64,000 bases of DNA from the NCBI RefSeq assembly GCF_900091565.1, contig NZ_FMCV01000001.1, positions 1-64,000 on the forward strand, written 5' to 3'. The DNA comes from Micromonospora marina (GTDB taxonomy: Bacteria; Actinomycetota; Actinomycetes; Mycobacteriales; Micromonosporaceae). The translations under genes and the position numbers were made by a program. Below are positions 30,967-41,139 of the stretch, in pieces. The notes under the pieces are model-generated. The model was not told the DNA's origin. It searched no databases and saw only the letters and a list, made by a program, of their open reading frames with translations. How positions within the stretch are numbered: position 1 is the first letter of the stretch; every line of letters begins with the position of its first letter.

Positions 30967-30972
30967 ACCCTA
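30967..30972 (-). promoter_or_regulatory. -10 element of the MFS gene, leaderless
   Basis: TAGGGT on the minus strand lies six bases before the GTG at 30960. Confidence 0.45.
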
Positions 30973-31079
30973 CCGGGCCGCCCCGGGCACGGCAGCGGCT
31001 CCGACCGTGTGGAGCACCACAGGGTCCGCTGGCGGGCGGGTGCCGTCGTCGAAGCTCGCTCTGTGCCGCGCGAGGCGGC

Positions 31080-31106
31080 GGGAGGGGCCCGCGCGGGGCC
31101 CCTCCC
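31080..31106 (-). terminator. Terminator after the RND gene
   Basis: A perfect 11-bp stem, GGGAGGGGCCC with its complement, closes a five-base loop six bases beyond the stop of the RND gene. Confidence 0.75.
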
Positions 31107-31112
31107 GGTCCG

Positions 31113-34100
31113 TCATTCGGTGGGCGGGAGCGGCGACTGGCGGCTCTTGGGCAGGCGCAGCACCTCGAACTGGTCGGTGCCGTCGACGAGCGCGCCGGAC
31201 GGACGAGCGGGCGGCGGCGCGACCTCGGCCCGCTCCTCGGCCCGCTCCTCGGCCCGCTCCCCGCCGCCGCCGACCGCCACCGGCACCGGGTCCGGCTGCG
31301 GCTCGACCGGCTCGGGAGCGCCGCCCCGCCGCCGGTTCCGGAACGAGCCCTTGGTGTGCTCGACCATGGTGTAGAGCGTCGGCACCAGCACCAGCGTCAG
31401 CAGCGTCGAGCTGAGCAGGCCGCCGATCACCACGACCGCGAGCGGCTTGGAGATGAATCCGCCCTCACCGGTCAGGCCGAGCGCCATCGGCAGCAACGCG
31501 AAGATGGTGGCGACGGCGGTCATCAGGATCGGCCGCAGGCGGCGCCGGCCGCCCTCGACCACCGCCTCGGTCACGTCCATGCCCTGGGCCCGGTACTGGT
31601 TGATCAGGTCCAGCAGCACGATCGCGTTCGTCACCACGATGCCGACCAGCATGAGCACGCCGATCAACGCCGGCACGCCCAGCGGCGTACCGGTGACCAG
31701 CAGCAGCCCGATCGCGCCGGTCGCGGCGAACGGCACCGAGATCAGCAGGATCAGCGCCTGGGTCAGGCTGCGGAACGTCGCCACCATGATCAGGAAGACG
31801 ATCGCGATGGCCGCCAGCACCGCCAGACCGAGGTCCGCGAACGCGTCCGCCTGGTCGGCGCTCACGCCGCCGATCACGTACGTGGCACCCGGCACGTCCA
31901 GCGCGTCCAGCCGCTTCTGCAGCTCCTGGGTGGTGGCGCCGAGGTTCGAGCCGGTCGCCGTGCCGGTGACCGAGACGCTGCGCTCCCCGTCGATCCGGGT
32001 CACCTGCTGCGGGCCGTCGACCTGCTCGACGTCCGCGATCGCGTCCAGCGGCACCGCGCCGACCCGCAGCGCCCGCAGCTCCTCGACGGTCAGCGGCGGA
32101 CGGGCGCCGCTGCTCAGCACCACGTTCTGCGCCGTACCGTCGAGCGTCACCTGCCCGAGCGGCGCTCCCCGGTACGTCTGCGCGACGAGCTGCCCGACGG
32201 CCGCCTCGGTGAGACCCGCGCGGGCCGCGGCCACCCGGTCCACTGTGACCTCGACGCGCGGCACCTGGGTGGCCAGGCTGCTGGTGACGTCCTCCACGCC
32301 CGGCGTGCCGGACATCGCGCCCCGTACCGCCTCGGCCGCCCGGGTCAGCGTCTCCTGGTCGGCGGCCTGCACGACCACCTCGACCTGGTTGGCGGAGGCG
32401 TTCTGCCCGCCGCCGAACGTGACCTCGCCGACGTCCGCGCCGAGCGCGTCGAGCTCCTTCCGCAGGCCCTGCCGTACCGTCGCGGCGTCGGTGTCGTCGG
32501 AGAGCGACAGCGACCAGGTGGCCCGGTCGCTGCCGCCACCGGCGAACGGGTTGTCGCCGCCGCCGGCGCTGACCTGGTAGGTCTCCACCCCCGGCGTACG
32601 CCGCAGCACCTCCTCGACGCGCGCGGCGGCCCGGTCGGTGCCGGCGAGCGAGGTGCCGGGCGGCATCTCCTGCCGGATGGCGAGCGTGTCCTGGCCGGAG
32701 TCGTCCAGGAAGTTGGTCTCGAGCTTCTGCGCCAGGCCGAACGTGCCCAGCAGCACGAGCAGGCCGACACCCACTGTCGCCCAGCGGGTCTGCCGGGAGC
32801 GGGTGGCGAAGTCGATCACCGGTAGGTACGCCCGCTGCAACGGGTTGCGCAGTTCCTTCTCCTCGGCGGCCCGCCGGGCGGCGGCGTCGTCGGCACCGCC
32901 GCGCGGCCGCAGGAACCAGTACGCCAGCACCGGGATGACGGTCAGCGACACCAGCAGCGAGGCGAGCAGCGCCACCGTCACGGTGATCGCGAACGGGGCG
33001 AACAGCTGCCCGACGAAGCCGCCCACCAGAGCGATCGGCGCGAACACGGCGACCGTGGTGAGCGTGGACGCGGTCACCGCGCCGGCCACCTCACGGACCG
33101 CGGTGAGGATCGCGTCCCGCTTCGGTTCGCCGTACTCCAGATGACGTTTGATGTTCTCCAGCACCACGATGGAGTCGTCCACCACCCGCCCGACGGCGAT
33201 GGTCAGCGCGCCGAGGGTGAGCAGGTTCAGCGAGTAGTCGCCGGACCAGAGCACGATCAGCGCGACCAGCACCGACAGCGGGATGGACACCGCGGTGACC
33301 ACCGTCGAGCGCACCGACAGCAGGAACACCAGGATCACCACGACGGCCATGACCAGGCCCAGCAGGCCCTCGGTGGTCAGGCTCTCGATGGACTTCTCGA
33401 CGAACGGGGCCTGGTCGAAGACCACTGTCAGCTCGGCCCCGGAGGCCGCCGACAGCTCGTCCAGCCGGTCCCGGATCTCGTGCGAGATGTCCACCGCGTT
33501 GCCGTCCGGAGCGGCGGTCACCGCGATGCCGAGGCTCGGCTTGCCGTTGGTCCGGGTGAACGAGGTGGCCGGGGCGAGCTGCTGCTCCACGGCGGCGACG
33601 TCGCCGAGGCGTACCGGGGCGGCGGGTGCCGTGGTCAGCACGATGCCGCGCAGGTCGTCGATCGTACGGATCGGCGTGCCCACCTGCACCGGCAGCGACC
33701 GGTCGCCGTCGGCGAGCGCGCCCGCCGGCACCGCCACGCCGTTGCTCTTGAGCGCCGACGCGATGGCGGTCGGCGCCACCTTGGCGGCGGCCAGCTTCAC
33801 CGGGTCCGGCGTGATCGTCACGACCTGGTTCCGGGCACCGGTGACGTCCACCGAGCGGACCCCGTCCAGCGCCTCCAGCTCCGGCACGACGGCGCTGCGC
33901 AGCTTCTCCGCCAGCGCCCGCTCGTCGCCGTCACCGGTCGCGGCGACCACCACCGCGGGCAGGTCGTCGGTGCTACCGGCGATCACCTGCGGGTCGACGC
34001 CCTCGGGCAGCTGGGAGTCGATCCGGTTGAGCGCGGTCTCCATCTTGTTGACCACGTCGTCCAGGTCGGTGCCGAACTCGTACTGCACCTGGACCGTCGC

Positions 34101-34367
34101 CGAGCCCTCGCGCGAGGTCGAGGTGACCTCGTCCAGGCCCGGGATGCCTTTGAGGCTGTTCTCGATCGGCTCGGCGACCTGGGATTCCACGATCTCCGGC
34201 GCGGCGCCCGGGTACGTCGCCACGATGAACGCGGCGGGGAACTCCAGCGACGGCAGGAGCTGCTGCTTCAGCGACGGCACGGCGAACAGGCCGAACGCCG
34301 TGGTCACCAACGCGACGAGGGCGATCAGACCTCGGTTGGCGAGACTGAATCTGGCGAGCAGCGACAT
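31113..34367 (-). CDS. HAE1-type RND efflux transporter
   Basis: This 1084-residue protein has the AcrB/SwrC layout: two groups of transmembrane helices, each preceded by a large extracytoplasmic domain. The N-terminus (ARFSLANRGLIALVALV), the porter region EIVESQVAEPIENSLKGIPG and the proton-relay acids D397/D398 in GRVVDDSIVVLENI fit the family. No membrane-fusion or outer-membrane partner lies nearby, as for Bacillus SwrC. The C-terminal tail has an Arg/Glu repeat (ERAEERAEERAE). Substrate unknown. Confidence 0.93.
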   Translation of the reverse strand: MSLLARFSLANRGLIALVALVTTAFGLFAVPSLKQQLLPSLEFPAAFIVATYPGAAPEIVESQVAEPIENSLKGIPGLDEVTSTSREGSATVQVQYEFGTDLDDVVNKMETALNRIDSQLPEGVDPQVIAGSTDDLPAVVVAATGDGDERALAEKLRSAVVPELEALDGVRSVDVTGARNQVVTITPDPVKLAAAKVAPTAIASALKSNGVAVPAGALADGDRSLPVQVGTPIRTIDDLRGIVLTTAPAAPVRLGDVAAVEQQLAPATSFTRTNGKPSLGIAVTAAPDGNAVDISHEIRDRLDELSAASGAELTVVFDQAPFVEKSIESLTTEGLLGLVMAVVVILVFLLSVRSTVVTAVSIPLSVLVALIVLWSGDYSLNLLTLGALTIAVGRVVDDSIVVLENIKRHLEYGEPKRDAILTAVREVAGAVTASTLTTVAVFAPIALVGGFVGQLFAPFAITVTVALLASLLVSLTVIPVLAYWFLRPRGGADDAAARRAAEEKELRNPLQRAYLPVIDFATRSRQTRWATVGVGLLVLLGTFGLAQKLETNFLDDSGQDTLAIRQEMPPGTSLAGTDRAAARVEEVLRRTPGVETYQVSAGGGDNPFAGGGSDRATWSLSLSDDTDAATVRQGLRKELDALGADVGEVTFGGGQNASANQVEVVVQAADQETLTRAAEAVRGAMSGTPGVEDVTSSLATQVPRVEVTVDRVAAARAGLTEAAVGQLVAQTYRGAPLGQVTLDGTAQNVVLSSGARPPLTVEELRALRVGAVPLDAIADVEQVDGPQQVTRIDGERSVSVTGTATGSNLGATTQELQKRLDALDVPGATYVIGGVSADQADAFADLGLAVLAAIAIVFLIMVATFRSLTQALILLISVPFAATGAIGLLLVTGTPLGVPALIGVLMLVGIVVTNAIVLLDLINQYRAQGMDVTEAVVEGGRRRLRPILMTAVATIFALLPMALGLTGEGGFISKPLAVVVIGGLLSSTLLTLVLVPTLYTMVEHTKGSFRNRRRGGAPEPVEPQPDPVPVAVGGGGERAEERAEERAEVAPPPARPSGALVDGTDQFEVLRLPKSRQSPLPPTE

Positions 34368-34508
34368 CGGCGTTATTCACTCCTGGAGAGGTGTCTGCGG
34401 GGGCGTCTTGAGTCTGCCGCACGCCCCGACACTCCCGGCATCCGCCCCAGCCGATCGCACCGCCGTGCTTCGAGGTCGCCCGTGCCCGCCTGAGCACACC
34501 ACCCCGCT

Positions 34509-34588
34509 CTTGATCGACTCCGCTTCGCCGAAGTTGCTGCATCACTCCCACCCGCACCCCGCCACCTCCCCGAACTGGAGTCGGTAAG
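34509..34588. repeat. Palindromic element family A, copy 1
   Basis: This 80-bp element begins CTTGATCGACTCC and ends with a decayed inverted form (GGAGTCGGTAAG). It contains CTTCGCCGAAG and CCCCGCCACCTCCCCGAACT. It is close to identical to the reverse complement of 41895-41975. It lies between the RND and thrC genes. Confidence 0.8.
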
Positions 34589-34592
34589 AGGT

Positions 34593-35642
34593 TCAGACGA
34601 GGTCGAGAGAGCGGGCGGCGGCCAGCGCGTCGTTGGCGATGGTCACCGGCGCCGGGGCGGTGGAGATGGCCCACTCCGGGTCCTTCAGGCCGTGCCCGGT
34701 GACCGTGCACACCACCCGCGATCCGGCCGGCACCCGGCCCGCCGCTGCCTGCTGGAGCAGACCGGCGACGCTCGCCGCGCTGCCCAGCTCGACGAAGACG
34801 CCCACCTCGCGGGCCAGCAGCCGGTACGCCGACAGGATCTCCCGGTCGCTGACCGCCGAGATCAGCCCGTCGGAGGCGTCCCGCGCATCGATGGCCTTCG
34901 TCCAGCTCGCCGGGTTGCCGATCCGGATGGCGGTGGCGATCGTCGACGGCTCCGGCACCACCTGACCGGTGACGATCGGAGCCGCGCCGGCCGCCTGGAA
35001 GCCGTACATCCGGGGTGCCTTCGTGGCGTTGCCGTCACGCCGGTCCTCGGAGTAGCCCATCCAGTACGCGGTGATGTTGCCGGCGTTGCCGACCGGCAGG
35101 CAGTGGATGTCGGGCGCGTCGCCGAGCGCCTCGACGATCTCGAACGCGGCGGTCTTCTGGCCGTGCAGCCGGTCGATGTTGACGGAGTTGACAAGCGCGA
35201 CCGGGTAGTCCTGGGCGAGCTTGCCGGCGAGCCCGAGACAGTCGTCGAAGTTGCCCTGCACCTGGAGCAGCTTCGCGCCGTGCACGAGCGCCTGGGCCAG
35301 CTTGCCCAACGCGATCTTGCCCTGCGGCACCAGCACCGCGCAGGTGATCCCGGCCCGGGCCGCGTACGCGGCGGCGGAGGCGCTGGTGTTGCCGGTGGAG
35401 GCGCAGATGATCGCCTTGTCACCCGCCTCGACGGCCTTCGAGACCGCGACCGTCATGCCGCGGTCCTTGAACGAGCCGGTCGGGTTGGCGCCCTCGACCT
35501 TCAGCCACACGTCCGCGCCGACCCGGGCGGAGAGCACCGGCGCCGGCAGCAGCGGCGTGTCGCCCTCGTGCAGCGTGACGACGGGAGTCGCCCCGGTGAC
35601 CGGCAGCCGATCCCGGTACGCCTCGATCAGTCCGCGCCACAT
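34593..35642 (-). CDS. thrC: Threonine synthase
   Basis: This PLP enzyme turns O-phosphohomoserine into threonine. The PLP lysine is K59 in [11 protein letters not shown], and the phosphate-binding loop is [12 protein letters not shown]. At 349 residues it is the short actinobacterial form. I chose the ATG at 35642, which has AGGAG seven bases upstream. The product of thrB is its substrate. It follows hom by 111 bases and may be co-transcribed with it. Confidence 0.95.
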   Translation of the reverse strand: MWRGLIEAYRDRLPVTGATPVVTLHEGDTPLLPAPVLSARVGADVWLKVEGANPTGSFKDRGMTVAVSKAVEAGDKAIICASTGNTSASAAAYAARAGITCAVLVPQGKIALGKLAQALVHGAKLLQVQGNFDDCLGLAGKLAQDYPVALVNSVNIDRLHGQKTAAFEIVEALGDAPDIHCLPVGNAGNITAYWMGYSEDRRDGNATKAPRMYGFQAAGAAPIVTGQVVPEPSTIATAIRIGNPASWTKAIDARDASDGLISAVSDREILSAYRLLAREVGVFVELGSAASVAGLLQQAAAGRVPAGSRVVCTVTGHGLKDPEWAISTAPAPVTIANDALAAARSLDLV

Positions 35643-35753
35643 CTCGTGCTCCTCGCCTCGTCGCCCCGATCCGGGGCCTGCCACCAGCGTGGACCAGCCG
35701 GCCCGGCCGGCCACCGGCACACCCTGCTCTAACCATCAGGCGGGACGCGTCGG

Positions 35754-37058
35754 TTACGCGCCACCCTCCACCCGCAGCACGCTCGTCACCGAGCGGACGA
35801 TGTCGAGCCCGCGCAGCTCACCGACTGTCGCCGCGAGCGCCGCGTCGGGCGCGACGTGGGTGACGATGACCAGTTCGGCGTCCCCGCCGGCCGGTCCCTG
35901 CCGCACGGTGGCGATGGAGACCTCGTGCCGGGCGAAGACGCCCGCCACCCCGGCCAGCACGCCCGGCCGGTCGGCCACGTCGAGGCTGATGTGGTAGCGG
36001 GTGAGCGCCTCGCCCATCGGCCGTACCGGCAGGTCCGCGTACGCCGACTCGCTCGCCGCGTGCACCCCGGCGAGGCGGTTGCGGGCCACCGCCACCACGT
36101 CGCCGAGCACCGCGCTGGCGGTGGGCGCACCACCGGCGCCCCGGCCGTAGAACATGAGCTGCCCGGCGGCGTCGGCCTCGACGAAGACCGCGTTGAACGC
36201 GTCGCCGACGCTCGCGAGCGGGTGCGTCAACGGGATCATCGCCGGGTGCACCCGGACGTTGACTGTCTCCCGGCCCGCCGCGTCCGCGCCCCGGGCCGCG
36301 ATGCAGAGCAGCTTGATCGTGCAGCCCATGGCCTTGGCGCTGGCCACGTCGGCGGCGGTCACCTCGGTGATGCCCTCGCGGTGCACGTCGGCGGCGGTCA
36401 CCCGGGTGTGGAACGCCAGCGAGGCGAGGATGGCGGCCTTGGCGGCGGCGTCGAAGCCCTCCACGTCGGCCGTCGGGTCGGCCTCGGCGTACCCCAGCTC
36501 GGTGGCCTCCTCCAGCGCCTCGGTGAACCCGGCGCCGGTGGCGTCCATCGCGGAGAGGATGAAGTTCGTGGTGCCGTTCACGATGCCGGTGACCCGGGTG
36601 ATCCGGTCCCCGTGCAGCGAATCGCGCAGCGGGCGCAGCAGCGGGATCGCCCCGGCGACGCTGGCCTCGTAGTAGAGGTCGGCGCCACCCTCGGCGGCGG
36701 CGTCGTGCAGTGTCGCGCCGTCCTCGGCGAGCAGCGCCTTGTTGGCGGTGACCACGCTCTTGCCCGCGCGCAGCGCCTCGACCAGCCAGCCCCGGGCCGG
36801 CTCGATGCCGCCGACCACCTCGACCACCACGTCCACGTCGTCGCGCTTGATCAGCCCGAGCGCGTCGGTGGTGAACAGCGCCGGGTCGACCGGCAGGTCA
36901 CCGCGGTCACGGCCGATCCGGCGTACGGCGATCCCGGCGATCTCCAGCGGGGCGCCGATCCGGGCGGCGAGGTCTTCCGACTGCTCGTGCAGCAGCCGGA
37001 CCACGTCGCTGCCGACAGTGCCGCAGCCGAGCAACGCCAAGCGAACCGGTGAGGTCAT
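35754..37058 (-). CDS. hom: Homoserine dehydrogenase
   Basis: This enzyme reduces aspartate semialdehyde to homoserine. The NAD(P) loop is LGCGTVGSDVV (about residues 10-20); the catalytic region (TEALEEATELGYAEADPTAD) is intact. A C-terminal ACT domain (ISLDVADRPGVLAGVAGVF) probably gives feedback control by threonine. Its ATG overlaps the lysA stop (ATGA), so the two are translated together. Confidence 0.96.
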   Translation of the reverse strand: MTSPVRLALLGCGTVGSDVVRLLHEQSEDLAARIGAPLEIAGIAVRRIGRDRGDLPVDPALFTTDALGLIKRDDVDVVVEVVGGIEPARGWLVEALRAGKSVVTANKALLAEDGATLHDAAAEGGADLYYEASVAGAIPLLRPLRDSLHGDRITRVTGIVNGTTNFILSAMDATGAGFTEALEEATELGYAEADPTADVEGFDAAAKAAILASLAFHTRVTAADVHREGITEVTAADVASAKAMGCTIKLLCIAARGADAAGRETVNVRVHPAMIPLTHPLASVGDAFNAVFVEADAAGQLMFYGRGAGGAPTASAVLGDVVAVARNRLAGVHAASESAYADLPVRPMGEALTRYHISLDVADRPGVLAGVAGVFARHEVSIATVRQGPAGGDAELVIVTHVAPDAALAATVGELRGLDIVRSVTSVLRVEGGA

Positions 37059-38464
37059 CCCACATCCAATGCCAGCAGGTCGTCTTCGGTCTCCCGGCGG
37101 ACGATCAGCCGCGCCCGACCTTCGCGGACGGCGACGACCGGGGGCCGCGGGACATGGTTGTAGTTGCTCGCCATGCTCCGGCAGTAGGCCCCGGTGCCGG
37201 GCACCGCGACAAGATCTCCGGGCTGCACGTCGGCGGGCAGGAATTCATCCTTCACCACGATGTCCCCGGACTCACAGTGCTTTCCCACCACGCGGGCGAG
37301 CATCGGCCGTGCGGCCGAGGTGCGGTTCGCCAGCGTGGCCGAGTACGAGGCGTCGTAGAGCGCGGTACGGATGTTGTCGCTCATCCCCCCGTCCACGCTG
37401 ACATAAGCACGACCGTCGGCTGCGTCACCGCCAGTGCCCAGGGGCACGGACTTGACGGTCCCGACCTCGTAGAGCGTGAACACGGCCGGGCCGACGATCG
37501 CCCGGCCCGGCTCGATCGACAGGTGCGGCACCGCGAGGTTCTCCGCCGCGCACTCCCCGTCCACGATCTTGCGCAGCCGCTTCGCCAGGTCGTGCGGCGA
37601 CGCCGGGTCGTCCTGCGTGGTGTACGCGATGCCGAAGCCGCCGCCCAGGTCCAGCTCGGGCAGCTGCACACCGCGGGCGTCACGGATCTGCGACTGGAGG
37701 GCGAGCACCCGGCGGGCGGACACCTCGAAGCCGCCGGCGTCGAAGATCTGCGACCCGATGTGGGAGTGCAGCCCGCGCAGCTCCAGCACGTCCTCGTCGA
37801 GGATCTTGAACGCGGCCGCCGCGGCGGCCCCGCCCGCCAGCGAGAACCCGAACTTCTGGTCCTCGTGCGCGGTCGCGATGAACTCGTGGGTGTGCGCCTC
37901 CACGCCGACGGTGACCCGGACCAGCACCTTCGGGCGTACCCCGCGCTCTCGGGCCAGCGCGGAGAGCCGGTCGATCTCGGTGAACGAGTCGACGATGATC
38001 CGGCCCACACCGGCGTCGAGCGCGCGGGTCAGCTCCGCCACCGACTTGTTGTTGCCGTGGAAGCCGATCCGCGCCGGCTCCATCCCGGCCGACAGCGCGG
38101 TGGCCAGCTCGCCGCCGGTGCAGACGTCGAGGAACAAGCCCTCCTCGGCGATCATCCGGACCACGGCGCGGCACAGGAACGCCTTGCCGGCGTAGTAGAC
38201 GTCCGCGTCCGGAAAGGCCGCGCGGAACTCGCGGCAGCGCTCGCGCAGATCGCCCTCGTCCAGCACGTACGCCGGTGTGCCGTACTCCGCGGCCAGGTCG
38301 CGGACGTCCAGGCCCGCGACGGTGAGCGCGCCGCCGGGGCCGCGCGCCACGTTGCGCGGCCACAGTTGCGGCACCAGGGCGTTGACGTCGACCGGGGTAC
38401 GCAGCCAGGCCGGCCCCCGCCCGCCGATCTCACCGTGCAGTGCACCTGCCTCGTGAGCCCGCAT
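37055..38464 (-). CDS. lysA: Diaminopimelate decarboxylase
   Basis: This PLP enzyme makes lysine from meso-diaminopimelate. The PLP lysine is K94 in YYAGKAFL, with HSHIGSQIFD, DLGGGFGIAY, EPGRAIVG and GKHCESGD further on. At 469 residues it is typical for actinobacteria. It lies 60 bases after argS and overlaps hom by 4 bases. The gap before it contains a GCGAG-rich stretch with no clear promoter. Confidence 0.96.
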   Translation of the reverse strand: MRAHEAGALHGEIGGRGPAWLRTPVDVNALVPQLWPRNVARGPGGALTVAGLDVRDLAAEYGTPAYVLDEGDLRERCREFRAAFPDADVYYAGKAFLCRAVVRMIAEEGLFLDVCTGGELATALSAGMEPARIGFHGNNKSVAELTRALDAGVGRIIVDSFTEIDRLSALARERGVRPKVLVRVTVGVEAHTHEFIATAHEDQKFGFSLAGGAAAAAAFKILDEDVLELRGLHSHIGSQIFDAGGFEVSARRVLALQSQIRDARGVQLPELDLGGGFGIAYTTQDDPASPHDLAKRLRKIVDGECAAENLAVPHLSIEPGRAIVGPAVFTLYEVGTVKSVPLGTGGDAADGRAYVSVDGGMSDNIRTALYDASYSATLANRTSAARPMLARVVGKHCESGDIVVKDEFLPADVQPGDLVAVPGTGAYCRSMASNYNHVPRPPVVAVREGRARLIVRRETEDDLLALDVG

Positions 38465-38524
38465 GTCTACTCGTCTCCGCTTCGCGACTGCTGGGCTCGC
38501 AAGCTCACTCCTCGCGCTCGCACG

Positions 38525-40192
38525 CTACATCCGCTCCGGCGCGGACACCCCGAGCAGGTGCAGGCCGTTGGCGATGACCACCCGGGTGGCGTCGTTGAGC
38601 CAGAGCCGCGCCCGGTGGGTGTCGGTGATCTTCTCGTCGCCCTGCGGGGCGATCCGGCAGTTGTCGTAGAACCGGTGGTACGCCTGCGCCACGCTCTCCT
38701 CCAGGTAGCGGGCCACCCGGTGCGGTTCGCGCAGCTCGGCGGCGGTGGCCACCACGGCCGGGAACTCCGCGAGTGCCTTGAGCAGCTCGTTCTCCTTGTC
38801 GTGCCCGAGCAGCTCCGGCTGGAACGCGGCGGCGTCACCACGGGTCAGCCCGATCTCGGCCGCGTTGCGGGCCACACCTGCGGTACGGGCCGCGACGTAC
38901 TGCACGTAGTAGACCGGGTTGTCGTTCTTGGCCCGGGTCCACAGCTCCACGTCGATGTCGATGGGCGAGTCGGCCGAGTAGCGGGCCAGCGCGTACCGGG
39001 CGGCGTCCACGCCGATCGCGTCGACCAGGTCCTCCAGCGTGACCACGGTGCCGGCCCGCTTGCTCATCCGCACCGGGGCGCCGTCGCGGACCAGGTTGAC
39101 CAGCTGGCCGATGAGGATCTCCAGGTTGCGCGCCGGGTCGTCGCCGAAGCACGCGGACATCGCCTTCATCCGGCCGATGTAGCCGTGGTGGTCGGCGCCC
39201 AGCATGATCACGACCCGGTCGAAGCCGCGCTCCCGCTTGTTCAGGTAGTAGGCGCAGTCGGCGGCGAAGTAGGTCCACTCCCCGTTGGACTTGCGCAGCA
39301 CCCGGTCCTTGTCGTCGCCGAACTCGGTGGTGCGCAACCAGGTCGCGCCCTCGGACTCGACGACGTGCCCCTGCTCCCGCAGCCGGTCCAGCGCCGCGTC
39401 CAGCGCGCCGCCGTCGTGCAGGTCCTTCTCGTTGAAGTAGGTGTCGAACTCGACCCCGAAGTCGCGCAGCGAGGACTTGATCTCGGCGAACATCAGCTGG
39501 ACGCCCTCGTTGCGGAACACCTCCTGGGCGGCGTCCTCGGGAAGGTCCAGCACGTCCGGCCGCAACCGGACCACAGCGGCGGCGATCTCCGCGATGTACG
39601 CGCCGCCGTAGCCGTCCTCCGGCGCGGGCTCGCCCGTGGCGGCGGCCAGCAGCGAGCGGGCGAACCGGTCGATCTGGGAGCCGGCGTCGTTGAAGTAGTA
39701 CTCCGTACCCACGTCGGCGCCGGTGGCGCGGAGCAGGCGGCTGAGCGCGTCGCCGACGGCCGCCCAGCGGACCCCGCCGATGTGCACCGGGCCGGTCGGG
39801 TTCGCCGAGACGAACTCCAGGTTGATCCGCTGGCCGGCGAGCGTGTCGCTGCGCCCGTACGCCGGACCGGCCTCGACGATGACCTTGGCGAGCTGACCGG
39901 CGGCGGCCGCGTCCAGGCGGACGTTCAGGAAGCCGGGCCCGGCGATCTCCACCGACTTGATCCCGGGCGCCTTGGCCAGCTCGTCGGCCAGCGCTGTCGC
40001 CAGCTCCCGCGGCGGTACGCCCACCTTCTTGCTGAGCTGGAGCGCCAGCGTCGAGGCGTAGTCACCGTGATCGGGGTTACGGGGTCGCTCGACGGTGGTC
40101 TGCGCGGGCAGCGCGGCACGGTCCAGTCCCCGCTCGTCGAAGACGGCGTGGGCTGCGGCGAGGACGACCTCGGCGAGTTCTGCGGGAGTCAC
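38525..40192 (-). CDS. argS: Arginyl-tRNA synthetase
   Basis: This class I synthetase charges tRNA-Arg. The N-terminal Add-1 domain is followed by the HIGH-type motif [10 protein letters not shown] (137-140) and MSKRAG (376-381, the KMSK equivalent) and a C-terminal DALR anticodon-binding domain. At 555 residues it has normal length. The GTG at 40192 is six bases after TAACAT and has no ribosome binding site. It heads the argS-lysA-hom group. Confidence 0.96.
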   Translation of the reverse strand: MTPAELAEVVLAAAHAVFDERGLDRAALPAQTTVERPRNPDHGDYASTLALQLSKKVGVPPRELATALADELAKAPGIKSVEIAGPGFLNVRLDAAAAGQLAKVIVEAGPAYGRSDTLAGQRINLEFVSANPTGPVHIGGVRWAAVGDALSRLLRATGADVGTEYYFNDAGSQIDRFARSLLAAATGEPAPEDGYGGAYIAEIAAAVVRLRPDVLDLPEDAAQEVFRNEGVQLMFAEIKSSLRDFGVEFDTYFNEKDLHDGGALDAALDRLREQGHVVESEGATWLRTTEFGDDKDRVLRKSNGEWTYFAADCAYYLNKRERGFDRVVIMLGADHHGYIGRMKAMSACFGDDPARNLEILIGQLVNLVRDGAPVRMSKRAGTVVTLEDLVDAIGVDAARYALARYSADSPIDIDVELWTRAKNDNPVYYVQYVAARTAGVARNAAEIGLTRGDAAAFQPELLGHDKENELLKALAEFPAVVATAAELREPHRVARYLEESVAQAYHRFYDNCRIAPQGDEKITDTHRARLWLNDATRVVIANGLHLLGVSAPERM

Positions 40193-40198
40193 CGAACC

Positions 40199-40217
40199 AT
40201 GTTATCGGGGGTAGACT
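40199..40217. promoter_or_regulatory. Divergent -10 elements of argS and the DUF3105 gene
   Basis: On the minus strand TAACAT (40199-40204) lies six bases before the argS GTG. On the plus strand TAGACT (40212-40217) could start a 70-base leader for the gene at 40293. The two face away from each other. Confidence 0.45.
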
Positions 40218-40292
40218 CGGGCACCGCGGAGGCGACCCAGCATGTGAACCGGCCCCGCGCTCCCCCCTGACCGACCGACCTGACGAGGCACG

Positions 40293-41129
40293 ATGAGCAT
40301 CAGCACCCCGGGCGGCCCGGAGCGCCGCCCGACCGTGGTCAGCACCGGCAAGAAGCCGGCCGCCGGCCGGCCCGCGGCTGCCGACAAGCCCGCCGCGAAG
40401 GCCGGCTCGGGCAAGGCCGGGGGCGGCAAGGGCACGCCACGGCCGGGCGCCGGGGGCAAGGGCCGCAAGCCGGTCGCCCCGGTCAAGGTGAGCCAGGGCC
40501 GTTCCTGGGGCCCGATCGCCCTCTTCGTCGCGGTCGGCGTCCTGGCCGTGGGCATCATCGGCGTCGGCGCCTGGGCGGTCTACCAGGGCGGCCAGCCGTG
40601 GCAGAAGCGCGCCGAGGCGATCGACGGCATCGTCGACTACCGCGCCAAGGACAAGGACCTGGTCAAGGGCGGCAACCACCAGGCCGGCGCGATCAAGTAC
40701 GACATCACCCCGCCGGTCGGCGGCCCGCACAACCAGGCGTGGCAGAACTGCATGGGTGACGTCTACGACGCACCGATCGCCAACGAGCACGCGGTGCACA
40801 GCCTGGAGCACGGCACGGTCTGGATCACCTACCGCCCGGACCTGCCCGCCGACCAGGTGGAGAAGCTCCGCAGCAAGGTGCAGGGCAAGGAGAAGATGAT
40901 GCTCAGCCCCTTCGAGGGGCTGGACAAGCCGATCTCGCTCCAGGCCTGGGGCTACCAGCTCAAGGTCGACAACGCCGACGACGGCCGGATCGACGACTTC
41001 ATCAAGACCCTGCGGGTGAACGCCTCCATCGAGGGCCCCAACGCCCTCTGCGACCAGGGCGTCACCGCCACCGGCACCACCCCGCGCGACAACCTGCAGA
41101 ACACCATGCCCCAGCAGCCCACCCAGTGA
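40293..41129 (+). CDS. DUF3105 membrane-anchored protein
   Basis: This 278-residue protein has a long basic Lys/Ala/Gly-rich cytosolic N-terminus (1-70), one transmembrane helix (about 72-95) and an extracytoplasmic DUF3105 domain with the motif HAVHSLEHGTVWITYRPDL. Two Cys and several His residues could bind metal. The family function is unknown. It is 10 bases upstream of a DUF305 gene; the two occur together beside argS in many actinobacteria (from memory). GAGG precedes the ATG. Confidence 0.85.
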   Translation: MSISTPGGPERRPTVVSTGKKPAAGRPAAADKPAAKAGSGKAGGGKGTPRPGAGGKGRKPVAPVKVSQGRSWGPIALFVAVGVLAVGIIGVGAWAVYQGGQPWQKRAEAIDGIVDYRAKDKDLVKGGNHQAGAIKYDITPPVGGPHNQAWQNCMGDVYDAPIANEHAVHSLEHGTVWITYRPDLPADQVEKLRSKVQGKEKMMLSPFEGLDKPISLQAWGYQLKVDNADDGRIDDFIKTLRVNASIEGPNALCDQGVTATGTTPRDNLQNTMPQQPTQ

Positions 41130-41139
41130 GGACGCCGCG

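Noticed and set aside
37049..40270. A 1073-codon plus-strand open frame across lysA and argS
   Set aside because: It crosses two well-supported genes on the other strand and has no recognisable motif.
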